From: CAYTRP01 sp964625145
Lineage (GTDB): Bacteria; Sumerlaeota; Sumerlaeia; SLMS01; JAHLLQ01
Reading direction: 5' to 3'
Length of the DNA stretch: 17,364 bases
Assembly: GCA_964625145.1 (NCBI GenBank)
Contig: CAZVAQ010000073.1
Location: 1-17,364 of the forward strand
A model generated the notes under the pieces. That model was not told the origin of the DNA. It made no database searches and saw only the letters and a program-made list of their open reading frames with translations. Shown here piece by piece: positions 7,141 to 15,222 of this stretch (positions are counted from its first letter, which is position 1; the number at the start of each line of letters is the position of its first letter). The translations under genes and the position numbers were made by a program.

Positions 7141-8826
7141 TCAGGCCAATTCCATGTCGTAGTGATAGTCGAATCCGCGCCAGCGCCGCCAGCGCAGGTA
7201 CTCCGCGTAGATTCCCAGCGCCACCGCCAGCACAAGGTAGACGCTCGCGGCCCACGCGCCATTGGCCGCCGTCAGTGTCGTGACAGCGGGATAGGCGTTG
7301 GGATCCGCCAGTGCGCGGATCACCAGCGCGAAAGGCGAAATGAGCGAGAGTTTCGACAGAAAGGCCTCTGTCGTGGGGATGCTGCCAAGAGGCGTCGCAG
7401 CGACCAGCAATCGCGCAAACAACGGCACGCCAACCCACAGCGCCGCGATCATCCCCAATGTCATGCGCCCCGCGCCCTGGCGTCCGATGGACACTGCCGT
7501 TGCAAACCGCCCGAAGACGCAGAAGAATGTGTAGGAGGACAGGATCAGAATTATAAAGCTGGTTTGCAGTCCCGCGGGTGGCGCTTCCAACACGGCGGAT
7601 GGACGACCGCCAAACGGGGCCAGCATCCCCACCGGTTGATTGTTCATCGCGTCGAAGAACTGGGTCAACATCAGCCAACCGATGAGGCCGATCAGTAGCA
7701 GGAATGGCACAGTCTGGTCAAAGGGCCGCAGCCATGGAAAGAGGCGCTTGAGGTGCCAGATCTCGTCGCCAACTTCCATGCGTCCCACGGCAAAGACACA
7801 GGCCGCGGTCGCAAAAAGGACGCTGATCGTCGAAAGAAACAGTAGCGTGATGAGGTTCGAGCCCGGCACATAGGCCAACACCGGGAAGACCATCCACGAG
7901 ATGGCAATGAACAGGATCCCAAACTGGACGTGACTCAGCGCGCGCGACTCCTCGGGCTCGAAAAGCTTGCGCGTTGCCATGAGAAGAAAGACGATCGCCA
8001 GGGCCACCAATCCCAACAGGGCCAACACAAAGGCCAGGTCCGCCGAGATCGTCATGGCTGCTCCACCTGCCGCTGCTGCGGCGCCGGTTGTGCCGGTGCT
8101 TGTTCCCATGTCGAGCGCGGCGCTACTGGCCATGGCCGTGTTGCCAACCAGAGCGCCGCCACCCAGCCATCGCATCAAGGCGCTGTAGGCGATGCTCCCG
8201 CCAAACACGATTGCAAAGATCACAAAGACGACGATGCCCTGCGCGGTCCGCGTTCGCTCGCGCACGCTGGAGATGTAGAGCCCAAAGGCGGACAGCACCA
8301 TCGATGTCGCCAGCAGGAACGCGAACATGCGGACCACCTCACCGCGCCCCACGCCGCCGTACAGGAAGGCGAGGCTGATCAGGGGGAGCGCGCACAACAA
8401 TGCCAGCGTCACATAGAACACCGTGGAGAGGAAGCAGCCCACGATGTACATCCATGGCGAGATGGTCGTCACGCGCAGGAAGTCGAAGGTCTGCCGTTCC
8501 TTTTCTCCCGTGGTCATGCCCGCGGTGATGGTGGGGGCGATGATGAGCACCAGCAGCCCCTGGATGAGCGACACCCACCAGAACAGGGCCGTTCCGGTCT
8601 CGGACAGGCGTTGCAACATGGCCTGTGTGTCGTTGCCGCCGATCAGGCTGGCCGTGCCCACGCGCGCCAGCAGCACCAGGATGCTGGTGGCGGTCATGAG
8701 TATGATGTAGCCGATCATGCTGATCACGAGGGCCTTGCCGCGCATGCGCCGCCGCAGCTCGCGTGTCAGGATGGGATTGTCGAACAGGTTACGGTACAAG
8801 CCCTCGAGCGAGCGCGCGGGATTCAT
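7141..8826 (-). CDS. ABC-2 type transporter permease, no ATPase seen nearby
   Basis: The 561-residue protein is strongly hydrophobic with about 12 predicted TM segments. The N-terminus has the NPILTRELRRRMRGKA pattern that precedes the first TM of ABC-2 permeases, and the segment GEKERQTFDFLRVTTISP (residues about 107-124) is the conserved coupling region (family form EKERgTlelLl.TPls). An Ala/Gly/Thr-rich loop lies near residue 240. Such permeases pair with a separate ATP-binding subunit to export lipids, drugs, polysaccharides or peptides, or to act in gliding-type systems; none is encoded here. The gene starts 30 bp after the subtilisin-like protease stop on the same strand and is probably co-transcribed with it. 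No strong Shine-Dalgarno precedes ATG 8826 (a GGAG is 19 nt away). Its 3' end faces the response regulator gene 17 bp away with no clear terminator between. Confidence 0.85.
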   Translation of the reverse strand: MNPARSLEGLYRNLFDNPILTRELRRRMRGKALVISMIGYIILMTATSILVLLARVGTASLIGGNDTQAMLQRLSETGTALFWWVSLIQGLLVLIIAPTITAGMTTGEKERQTFDFLRVTTISPWMYIVGCFLSTVFYVTLALLCALPLISLAFLYGGVGRGEVVRMFAFLLATSMVLSAFGLYISSVRERTRTAQGIVVFVIFAIVFGGSIAYSALMRWLGGGALVGNTAMASSAALDMGTSTGTTGAAAAAGGAAMTISADLAFVLALLGLVALAIVFLLMATRKLFEPEESRALSHVQFGILFIAISWMVFPVLAYVPGSNLITLLFLSTISVLFATAACVFAVGRMEVGDEIWHLKRLFPWLRPFDQTVPFLLLIGLIGWLMLTQFFDAMNNQPVGMLAPFGGRPSAVLEAPPAGLQTSFIILILSSYTFFCVFGRFATAVSIGRQGAGRMTLGMIAALWVGVPLFARLLVAATPLGSIPTTEAFLSKLSLISPFALVIRALADPNAYPAVTTLTAANGAWAASVYLVLAVALGIYAEYLRWRRWRGFDYHYDMELA

Positions 8827-8856
8827 CAGGTTCGTGGCAGGCTCCGTGCGGGATGG

Positions 8857-10896
8857 TCAATCGATCCACAGTGTATCTTTCGGCGCGGCCGGCGTGATCG
8901 TCAAGGGGGAGACGGCGCCGCTGACGGCCCAGGCGAAACCCTGCGGCCCCAGGGGAATGTTCTCGCCGACGATCCGCAGCGTCCATTCGCCCACCTCGGG
9001 AGCCTCGATTCGCACCTGCTCCACATTGTTGACCGAGTCTGCCGTGCCACCGGTTTGGGAAAAGCCGCCACTGAAGACATTCCCGAGATAAGTGTCCCCC
9101 TGAGGGCTGACCAGTTGCAGATCCAGGTTGTTGATCCAGGCCTGGGCCGCGGAATGCGCCGCGGGCGGGTCGTACCAAGTCAGCGTCGCGACGAGCATCT
9201 CGCCGGAATCGTCCACTTCAAAGGGGATCTCCACCTCGGCCGCCGTGGTCAGGCCCTGAGCGTGGCGGTTCTCGCCGGCGATCAACCGGCGCTGGTCGCC
9301 TTCAAAATACAGTGAATTGTCCAGCAACAGGCGCCCCCAACCTTCGATCGTTCCGGGGAACCCGACGTGTCCCACCATGTCCACGGTCCCATTGAGCAAC
9401 ACCGCCTTGATCAGCGGACCGGATGGCACAAAGCCGTCGGCTTCGTTTGCGCTTCCGGTGGGGTAGAAACCCTCGCGGAAATACTGGCGCACCAACGCCG
9501 CCGAAGCGGCCACGGCCGGAGCCGCCATGCTGGTGCCCGTATTCGCCACGGTGTTGCAACTAAACGACGCGCGCGCGCTGATGACATTTCGGCCCGGTGC
9601 CACGATGTCCGGCTTGCGTCGGCCATCATTCGTTGGACCGCGCCCGCCGGTGTAGACATAATCCTGAAACGGCGGGGCATTGGCAGCCGCCACTGAAATG
9701 CTGTTCTTGGCGTTCTCCGGCGACTTCAATGTTGCCAGGTTTGTCGTGGCAAACACCACCAGGGCTTCTTCATTCTCCCACAGGTATTCATCAATATCCA
9801 CGCACCAAAATGTGTAGTTGGTGCGATTGTCGTCCCCCCAAGAGTTCGAATGAATCCACGCCCCTGCATCCTGGGCGCGGAGGAACGCCGCCTTCAAGGT
9901 CGATGCGGTGTCCAGATAGCCTTCCACTTCCAGATCGTTTCCCCAAGCCAACCGCGCCTCGTAGGCGATGCCTGCATTTGTCAGCGAACCGTCAGAGCGC
10001 TTCCCTGCCAGGGTCCCGGCCGTGTGCGTGCCATGGGATTCCGCGTCGATTGGGTCAAAGTATGCCACGATCTTTCGGTGGCCGGGGCCCGGGATGTTGC
10101 CGTTGTCTTCATCCTTGAAGAAGCACGAATTGAGATCTATCTCACCGTCCAGATGCCCGATGATCTCGCCTTCGCCATGCAGGCCGCGATCCCACACGGG
10201 GTAGGTGCTGGTCATGTTTGATTGCACGATCCAACTGGAGACGGCGTTGCGGCGCGTGAGGACGGGGGCGGGCTCGATCCAGGCGATCTCTGCCAGCGCG
10301 GACAACTCTTCCAGCCGGTCGCTGGCCATTTGGAAAAGGATCCGGGTATTCCCCGCGTCTGACGTCCGGCGGCGAACCTGGTTTGCTCCCAGACGGGCCA
10401 ATTCGCCCAACACTCGATCGGCCCGCGATCCGCGCCAGAGCGCTAGCTCCAGATCCATCGGCTGTGCCGCGGTCATGCCGAGACGCTGTCTCTCGGCTTC
10501 CACCTCCGGCGAGACTCGCCATTGGCGCTGGTACGGCCCCAGCCAGGCGACTTCCGAACGGTTGGCCAAACGGCCCGCTTGGTCGTCCGTCGCCCGGATG
10601 ACCAAGGCGTCCTCCGGCAGGTACCCCACGGCCAAGCGATGTGGATCAAAATCCAAGCCATCGAACGTCGCCGGGACCCGGTCCTTGAACTGGACCACCA
10701 GGATTCTTGCACCTCCCGGCAGGCTCTCAGGCCCGGACACGGGGCCCGCGGTGGCAGTGGGTTCCCAGCGGGCCAGATCGGTCGCTGTCAATCCAGGGGA
10801 GATCTTCAGGGGCTTGCCATCGGTTCCGACAGGTGAGGCTGCCCCGATAGGCAATGCCATTGCCGAGGCGACAAGTATGGGGAGAAGAGACTTCAT
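8857..10896 (-). CDS. Secreted subtilisin-family (S8) serine protease, KP-43-like with C-terminal beta domain
   Basis: The 679-residue product begins with a signal peptide (MKSLLPILVASAMALPIGAA). Residues about 25-225 look like a propeptide or N-terminal extension. The catalytic domain carries the S8 triad: D250 in GHLDGEID, H288 in SHGTHTAGT and S456 in GTSMAAP, with an N-containing HSNSWG segment between. After about residue 535 there is a beta-sandwich with TLTWYDPPA, WINNLDLQLVSPQGD and a closing GPQGFAWAVSG, which matches the C-terminal jelly-roll of Bacillus KP-43-type proteases. Start choice: ATG 10896 gives a proper leader; the frame stays open upstream to 11187 but that part has no signal peptide and runs through the terminator of the next gene. 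GGAAGG is 14 nt before the start, a weak site. It is the first gene before the ABC-2 permease. Role: extracellular protein degradation, substrate unknown. Confidence 0.92.
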   Translation of the reverse strand: MKSLLPILVASAMALPIGAASPVGTDGKPLKISPGLTATDLARWEPTATAGPVSGPESLPGGARILVVQFKDRVPATFDGLDFDPHRLAVGYLPEDALVIRATDDQAGRLANRSEVAWLGPYQRQWRVSPEVEAERQRLGMTAAQPMDLELALWRGSRADRVLGELARLGANQVRRRTSDAGNTRILFQMASDRLEELSALAEIAWIEPAPVLTRRNAVSSWIVQSNMTSTYPVWDRGLHGEGEIIGHLDGEIDLNSCFFKDEDNGNIPGPGHRKIVAYFDPIDAESHGTHTAGTLAGKRSDGSLTNAGIAYEARLAWGNDLEVEGYLDTASTLKAAFLRAQDAGAWIHSNSWGDDNRTNYTFWCVDIDEYLWENEEALVVFATTNLATLKSPENAKNSISVAAANAPPFQDYVYTGGRGPTNDGRRKPDIVAPGRNVISARASFSCNTVANTGTSMAAPAVAASAALVRQYFREGFYPTGSANEADGFVPSGPLIKAVLLNGTVDMVGHVGFPGTIEGWGRLLLDNSLYFEGDQRRLIAGENRHAQGLTTAAEVEIPFEVDDSGEMLVATLTWYDPPAAHSAAQAWINNLDLQLVSPQGDTYLGNVFSGGFSQTGGTADSVNNVEQVRIEAPEVGEWTLRIVGENIPLGPQGFAWAVSGAVSPLTITPAAPKDTLWID

Positions 10897-11004
10897 ACCG
10901 GTTTGGGGGACCTTCCAGTGGATCGGGCGGCTGGGCGGCCTCGATTTCTTTAGGGTGGAGCTTTCACCTATGCCCGGCAACAGGGAACAGCAGGCAGTCC
11001 GGAC

Positions 11005-11041
11005 AAAAAAACGGGCCGGGTCCCGTGTGGGACCCGGCCCG
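11005..11041 (-). terminator. Strong intrinsic terminator after the S30AE-sigma gene
   Basis: Positions 11012-11024 and 11029-11041 form a perfect 13-bp GC-rich inverted repeat around a 4-nt loop. On the plus strand seven A (11005-11011) precede it, so on the minus strand the hairpin is followed by a T7 tract. It lies 51 bp downstream of the minus-strand stop at 11093, the right place for a Rho-independent terminator of that gene, and insulates the protease gene whose start is 109 bp further on. Confidence 0.93.
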
Positions 11042-11092
11042 GAGTGCCGCCATGACCTCCGGCGGCGGACGCATCCCCGGCATGATGGGCGG

Positions 11093-12190
11093 TCAGGCCA
11101 GCGACATGGACTGGGCGGCTCCACGGCTTTGCCGTTGATAGCCCTGTTGCAGGGCCTGTGCGCACCGCTCCACGTCGCGCACGACATCCTCCTCGCTGCG
11201 GTTCTGGATCATGGCGATCTCAAAGGGTTCAAACCCTTCGATCCGGCTCAGGAAGAACGCCGAACGCGCCTTCGAGTGGAAACGACCCAGATGTTTCAGC
11301 AGCGCCCGATACTCCTCTGACTCGCCCACCGCTTCGGCCGGGCTTTGGGCATGGGCATCAACCAGCACATCCTCGATGTGCAGTGCCTCCTGCGGGTCCC
11401 CGTTGTCGCCCGGGTCCTCGTCCCCCCTGAGCGAAAAGCGCGGCTTCTCGATTTCGTCCGCCGAACTTTCCAAGGAAACCCTCTCCTCGTCGGCGGGGTT
11501 TTGGGCCGCGATTTCCTTGCTCAGCAATGATTCCACCTCCCGATACAGGACCTGCTCCAGGCGTCGATCGCTCTCGGACTTGTGTGCCCGCGATTCCAGA
11601 ACATTCAGGATGGCCTCGTCGACGAGATCGTCGGGCGAGAGGAATCGGTCGGGCAGCTCGCCCGCCAGCACCGCCGTGCGGATCAGACGACGCGCGAATC
11701 GGTAGAGCGCGCCCAGCAGGGGCTTGATCGCCTCGAATTCGCGCGCCGCATCCACGGGCTCCGGTGCCGGCGCCTTGGCTCCATTGTGGCCGTTCAGCTT
11801 GACGGCCGGTTCCGGGAGCGAGGGGGGGACATCCAACTCCAGGTCGGACAAGGCCTCCTTTACCAGCCGACCTTCCACGCGCTGATACTCACGCCGTCTC
11901 TTGGATGCGCCTCTATGGACTTCGGTCTTGAAGGCGGCCTCGCACTGTGACACCAGCGTGCGCAGGTCATCGCCTTGCTTGGTAACGATAATCGGCACCC
12001 CCGGCATTTGCATGCTCAGGGTCAGTTGGTAGCGCGCGCCTTCCGACGTCAGGCGCGCCCGCAGGATGCTGTCTCGTGGACCCCTCGCACCAAATCTCTT
12101 TTCGATGGAAGGAAGCGCCCTCTTCAAGTGTCTCTCGAGACGCCGGCGCTCCTTGCTCGGGATGTTGGGGGAAGCCACGATGAGTTTCAT
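11093..12190 (-). CDS. Fusion protein: N-terminal S30AE (HPF/RaiA) domain joined to sigma-70-like region
   Basis: The 365-residue product starts with an HPF/RaiA-like domain (residues 1 to about 105): KLIVASPNIPSKERRRLERHL helix, a DSILRARLTSEGARYQLTLSM strand pair, GVPIIVTKQGDDLRTLVSQC and a basic tail KRRREYQRVEGRL. A Pro/Ala-rich linker follows. Residues about 155-240 resemble sigma-70 region 2, with SPDDLVDEAILNVLE (compare DLVQEVFLRLLE) and LEQVLYREVESLL. An acidic stretch (DEDPGDNGDPQEALH) then leads to a region-4-like helical domain (about 295-350): YRALLKHLGRFHSKARSAFF, then RIEGFEPFEIAMIQNRSEEDV. HPF proteins bind the 30S subunit and cause hibernation; sigma factors direct RNA polymerase. 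Start: ATG 12190 with AGAGGT 6 nt upstream; the frame is open to 12307 but without a better site. Monocistronic with its own terminator. The S30AE call is fairly firm, the sigma call is weaker. Confidence 0.75.
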   Translation of the reverse strand: MKLIVASPNIPSKERRRLERHLKRALPSIEKRFGARGPRDSILRARLTSEGARYQLTLSMQMPGVPIIVTKQGDDLRTLVSQCEAAFKTEVHRGASKRRREYQRVEGRLVKEALSDLELDVPPSLPEPAVKLNGHNGAKAPAPEPVDAAREFEAIKPLLGALYRFARRLIRTAVLAGELPDRFLSPDDLVDEAILNVLESRAHKSESDRRLEQVLYREVESLLSKEIAAQNPADEERVSLESSADEIEKPRFSLRGDEDPGDNGDPQEALHIEDVLVDAHAQSPAEAVGESEEYRALLKHLGRFHSKARSAFFLSRIEGFEPFEIAMIQNRSEEDVVRDVERCAQALQQGYQRQSRGAAQSMSLA

Positions 12191-12196
12191 AACGGT

Positions 12197-12202
12197 ACCT
12201 CT
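12197..12202 (-). promoter_or_regulatory. Ribosome binding site fixing the start of the S30AE-sigma gene
   Basis: AGAGGT on the minus strand lies 6 nt before the ATG at 12188-12190. It selects this Met, where the S30AE domain begins, over the in-frame ATG at 12307. Confidence 0.75.
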
Positions 12203-12315
12203 GACTTTCGGTGGAATTTGGGTCGTGCGTGGTTTGTTCGATAGAATCCTCCTTTTGGTGACACCCAACCACAGCCATGCAGCCGAAGGCAAATCCAATC
12301 GAAACATTTCTGTTC

Positions 12316-12331
12316 CGATAAAGTTTTATCG
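12316..12331. promoter_or_regulatory. Candidate operator palindrome CGATAAA-GT-TTTATCG
   Basis: The two 7-bp arms at 12316-12322 and 12325-12331 are exact reverse complements separated by 2 bp. A partial repeat CGATAA follows at 12348-12353. The position about 126 bp upstream of the S30AE-sigma start and 189 bp upstream of the beta-lactamase start suits a binding site for a dimeric regulator. No binding protein can be named from the sequence. Confidence 0.4.
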
Positions 12332-12519
12332 CCGAATGTGGGCCCGACGATAACTATCTGTTGGGGGATTTGCCGGGTCAATCCCTGCCTTGCATGTTTC
12401 ACGAGTTTTTCTGCAAGATGTCCAGCCGGGCTTCTTGACGCGGTAGGGAAGAAGCGCGCAGCAAACGGCGCGGCCGCGTCCGCGTCACGACACACATATT
12501 CAAGAGAATTTATCCACGC

Positions 12520-13323
12520 ATGAAATCCCTAATCAGCCTTGTCGCATTGTTCCTTGCATTTACATCCATCGCATGGCCGGACATCGCCGCCCATGCAGCG
12601 CCGTCACTCGACCTCGCCACTTGCTTCGAATCGCACGCGGCGACGGGCACGATCGTCCTTGTCGATGAGCGCGCGGAGGAGCCGGTCGTGCTGGTTCACG
12701 ATGAAGATCGCGCGTCGCTGCGACGATCGCCCGCCTCCACTTTCAAGATACCGCACGCACTGTTCGCTCTGGATGCCGGCGTCGTGCGCGATGAGTTTCA
12801 GGTTTTCGAATGGGACGGCGTCGAGCGATGGTTACCCGCATGGAACCGGGACCAGGACCTGCGGTCCTCCATGCGCAATTCCTGCGTGTGGGTGTACCAG
12901 CGGTTCGCCGACCGGATCGGACCCGGGCGGGAGGAGGAGTACATGCGCTCCATCAATTACGGGAACGCCGATGCTTCCGGTGGCGAGGATGGTTTCTGGA
13001 TCGATGGCGGGCTCGAAGTCTCGGCCCACGAGCAGGTGGCATTCCTGCGCAGGCTTTATCGAAACGAGCTGCCCTTTGCCGTCGAGCATCAGCGGCTGGT
13101 GAAGGACATCATGATCGTCGAAGCCGGCCGGGATTGGATCCTGCGCGCGAAGACCGGCTGGGAGGGGACCCACGGCTGGTGGGTGGGTTGGGTCGAGCGG
13201 CCGGAGGGCGCGGTCTTCTTCGCGCTCAACATTGACACACCCAACCGCATGGAAGACCTGCACAAGCGCGAGGCGATCACGCGCGACATTCTGCGGGCCA
13301 TCGGGGCCTTGCCGGCGAATTGA
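12520..13323 (+). CDS. Class D (OXA-type) serine beta-lactamase, chromosomal
   Basis: Class D enzymes hydrolyse beta-lactams through an active-site Ser and usually a carboxylated Lys. The 267-residue product has a signal peptide (about residues 1-26, ending AHA) and every class D landmark: STFK at 73-76 (S73 nucleophile, K76 carbamylated Lys), S121-C122-V123 (the SxV motif), Y147-G148-N149, W160 in GFWIDGGL (the Trp that shields the carbamate), and K211-T212-G213. The WNRDQDLRSSMRNSCVWVYQ segment also fits the family. Length is normal. No integron, IS or att site flanks it and its base composition looks like its neighbours, so it is probably an intrinsic gene. Family members without resistance activity exist, so the spectrum is unknown. 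It ends 9 bp before the converging SulP gene. Confidence 0.93.
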   Translation: MKSLISLVALFLAFTSIAWPDIAAHAAPSLDLATCFESHAATGTIVLVDERAEEPVVLVHDEDRASLRRSPASTFKIPHALFALDAGVVRDEFQVFEWDGVERWLPAWNRDQDLRSSMRNSCVWVYQRFADRIGPGREEEYMRSINYGNADASGGEDGFWIDGGLEVSAHEQVAFLRRLYRNELPFAVEHQRLVKDIMIVEAGRDWILRAKTGWEGTHGWWVGWVERPEGAVFFALNIDTPNRMEDLHKREAITRDILRAIGALPAN

Positions 13324-13331
13324 CGGCCGGC
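13311..13331. terminator. Possible convergent hairpin between beta-lactamase and SulP genes
   Basis: GCCGGC at 13311-13316 and again at 13326-13331 can pair across a 9-nt loop, exactly where the two convergent genes meet. There is no T tract on either strand, so intrinsic termination is uncertain; it may be chance in GC-rich DNA. Confidence 0.25.
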
Positions 13332-13332
13332 A

Positions 13333-15045
13333 TCAGGCCTCCAACTCCGCGCGCAGCTTCTCGATCATTTCCTGCGTCGGCCGCTCGGGGCGATCCAGGC
13401 CGAGTAGCTCATGCACGCGGTCCAATGCGTCGTCGATGTTTCCCAGCATGTTGTCCTCGCCGATCTTCTCGCCGAGGCCGGACTTGTTCATGGCCTCGAG
13501 CGGTTGCGAGTGGACGCCGGACAAGACCAGCGGCGTGTTGGTGCGCTTGCATCTCTGGCGGAATTCCTCGATCACGTGCAGGCCCGTCGCGTCGATGGCG
13601 TTCACATGGCGCATGCGAAGGACGATCGCGCGCGGGGGCTTCGTCAGGGAAAGCATCGTTTCCTTGAACCGGTCGGCGGCGCCGAAGAAGAAGGGGCCCT
13701 CGATTTCAAAGACCACGACGCCCTCCGGCACATTGCGCAGGCGGATGCTCATGGGGTCGAACTTCTCGGGTTCGTCCGAGAATTCGCGCGTGATGAGGCC
13801 GATGTTGGTGACCTCGGACATGCGCTTGATGAACAGCAGCGCGGCGAGGACGACGCCGACCTGCACGGCGACGGTGAGGTCCACCAGCACCGTCAGCGCG
13901 AAGGTCGAGAGCATGACCATCACGTCGCTGCGCGGCGCCTTCAGCAGGCCGATCACATGGTCGATCTCGCTCATGTTGTAGGAGACGACGACAAGGATCC
14001 CCGCCAATGCGGCGAGCGGGATCATTCCCGCGTAGGGCGCCAGGAACAGCAGCAGCAGGACGAGCGTGATCGAATGGATGATCCCCGCCACCGGCGTGCG
14101 CCCGCCGCTCTTCACGTTTGTGGCGGTGCGCGCGATGGCGCCCGTTGCCGGAATGCCGCCAAAGGCGACCGAGCCGATGTTGGCGACGCCCTGCGCGATG
14201 AGCTCGGTGTTCGGGCGGTGGCGGCCGCCGGTCATGCCGTCCGCAACCGTCGCGGACAGGAGCGACTCGATGCCCGCGAGCATCGCGATGGTAAACGCAG
14301 GCACGACCAAATCGCGCAATTGCCCCGGTTCAATCCCGGGCAATCCCGGCGTGGGGAGCGATCGCGGCAGATCGCCAAAACGCTGGCCGATGGTTTCAAC
14401 TTCGAGGCCGAACACTTGCGCGGCAAACGTGGCGGCCAACATCCCTGCCAACATCGCGGGGAACTTCGGGATGTATCGGAGGAAAACCAGGATAACCACG
14501 ACCGTCCCGATGCCGATGCCGGTGGCCTGCCAATTGATGGTGTGAAAGTGCGAGAAGTAAGCGATCCACTTCTCGACAAACTCCGCCGGGGGGGCGGGCA
14601 TTGTCAGGCCGAACAGGTCGCGGATCTGCGTCGAGAAGATGACGACGGCGATGCCGGCCGTGAAACCCGTGGTGACGGGGAACGGGATGAACTTGATCAG
14701 CGCCCCCATCTGTGCAATGCCCAGGGCGATCAACAATCCCGCCGCCAGGATCGTGCACCACACGAGTCCCTCGTACCCATGCTCGGTGTAGATGCCCGCG
14801 ACGATGATGACAAAGGCGCCCGTGGGCCCGCCGATCTGCACCCGGCTGCCGCCAAGAGCAGAGATCAGGAACCCCGCGACGATGGCGGTAAACAGGCCGC
14901 GCTCCGGCGGCAGGCCGCTGGCGATGGCAAACGCCATGGCCAACGGCAGCGCCACAACACCCACAGTCAGCCCCGCAAATAAGTCTGCCAGAAAAGTTTG
15001 CCGGTTGTAGTGCCGCAGAGCGTCGATGAGTTTGGGGCGGAACAT
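13333..15045 (-). CDS. SulP-family anion transporter with C-terminal STAS domain
   Basis: SulP (SLC26) proteins move sulfate, bicarbonate, or other anions across the inner membrane. The 570-residue product has the family N-terminal signature DLFAGLTVGVVALPLAMAFA, followed by GLFTAIVAGFLISALGGSRV and QIGGPTGAFV, and roughly 12-14 TM segments. After about residue 425 there is a STAS domain: VVVFEIEGPFFFGAADRF, RAIVLRMRHVNAIDATGLHV (the conserved DATG turn) and a helical end. No carbonic anhydrase or sulfate-assimilation gene sits next to it, so the substrate is open. I prefer the ATG at 15045 (MFRPKL) because it begins where homologues begin; its AAGGAG is 17 nt upstream, which is long. The frame extends to an ATG at 15111, a less likely start. 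Confidence 0.92.
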   Translation of the reverse strand: MFRPKLIDALRHYNRQTFLADLFAGLTVGVVALPLAMAFAIASGLPPERGLFTAIVAGFLISALGGSRVQIGGPTGAFVIIVAGIYTEHGYEGLVWCTILAAGLLIALGIAQMGALIKFIPFPVTTGFTAGIAVVIFSTQIRDLFGLTMPAPPAEFVEKWIAYFSHFHTINWQATGIGIGTVVVILVFLRYIPKFPAMLAGMLAATFAAQVFGLEVETIGQRFGDLPRSLPTPGLPGIEPGQLRDLVVPAFTIAMLAGIESLLSATVADGMTGGRHRPNTELIAQGVANIGSVAFGGIPATGAIARTATNVKSGGRTPVAGIIHSITLVLLLLFLAPYAGMIPLAALAGILVVVSYNMSEIDHVIGLLKAPRSDVMVMLSTFALTVLVDLTVAVQVGVVLAALLFIKRMSEVTNIGLITREFSDEPEKFDPMSIRLRNVPEGVVVFEIEGPFFFGAADRFKETMLSLTKPPRAIVLRMRHVNAIDATGLHVIEEFRQRCKRTNTPLVLSGVHSQPLEAMNKSGLGEKIGEDNMLGNIDDALDRVHELLGLDRPERPTQEMIEKLRAELEA

Positions 15046-15205
15046 GGTGGGTGGTGTAAATTCTCCTTTGCGACTCCTGGATTCTCCGCCCGGGACCCCC
15101 GGGATGCGCAATCACGGAGTTTCAGGATACAGATGATCCCAATCCCTGCAAGGGGCGAGGGGAAAAACGGGAGGGGTTCTCCGCCTGACAAGACACAGTC
15201 CCTGC

Positions 15206-15222
15206 CGAGTCCGGCGGACTCG
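15206..15222. repeat. Inverted repeat CGAGTCC-GGC-GGACTCG in the SulP/glycosyltransferase spacer
   Basis: Two 7-bp arms (15206-15212, 15216-15222) are perfectly complementary around a 3-nt loop. It lies in the 241-bp divergent spacer 15046-15286, about 65 bp upstream of the glycosyltransferase start. A TTGACG at 15231-15236 follows, but no good -10 at normal spacing was seen. It could be an operator or a hairpin in a leader; nothing else is evident in the spacer. Confidence 0.35.

Larger units (their letters stand above)
12191..12519. promoter_or_regulatory. 329-bp divergent regulatory spacer between the S30AE-sigma gene and the beta-lactamase gene
   Basis: No gene is apparent here. The spacer must hold the promoters of two genes that diverge. 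It contains a palindrome at 12316-12331 (listed separately) with a further CGATAA copy at 12348-12353, and is more AT-rich around 12290-12420 than its flanks. A TTGACG at 12435-12440 looks like a -35 element but no matching -10 follows at the right distance. A GGAGG-like sequence near 12252-12257 on the minus strand has no start codon after it. The right end, before the beta-lactamase start, has only a weak AAGAGA ribosome site. Confidence 0.5.

Noticed and set aside
7930..9315. A 461-codon plus-strand open frame across the permease and protease genes
   Set aside because: It crosses two well-supported genes on the other strand and shows only Gln/His/Arg-rich shadow sequence.
10897..11187. N-terminal extension of the protease frame up to an ATG at 11187
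   Set aside because: It would run through the terminator hairpin and into the neighbouring gene, and it hides the signal peptide that begins at the ATG at 10896.
12435..12457. TTGACG as a -35 element for the beta-lactamase
   Set aside because: No -10-like hexamer is present 15-19 bp downstream.
12469..12478. CGCGGCCGCG 10-bp palindrome before the beta-lactamase
   Set aside because: Such CG-only palindromes are expected by chance in GC-rich DNA and no repeat copies were seen.
13411..14982. A 523-codon plus-strand open frame opposite the SulP gene
   Set aside because: The translation is a His/Arg/Asp-rich shadow with no domain; the SulP frame has the family signatures.
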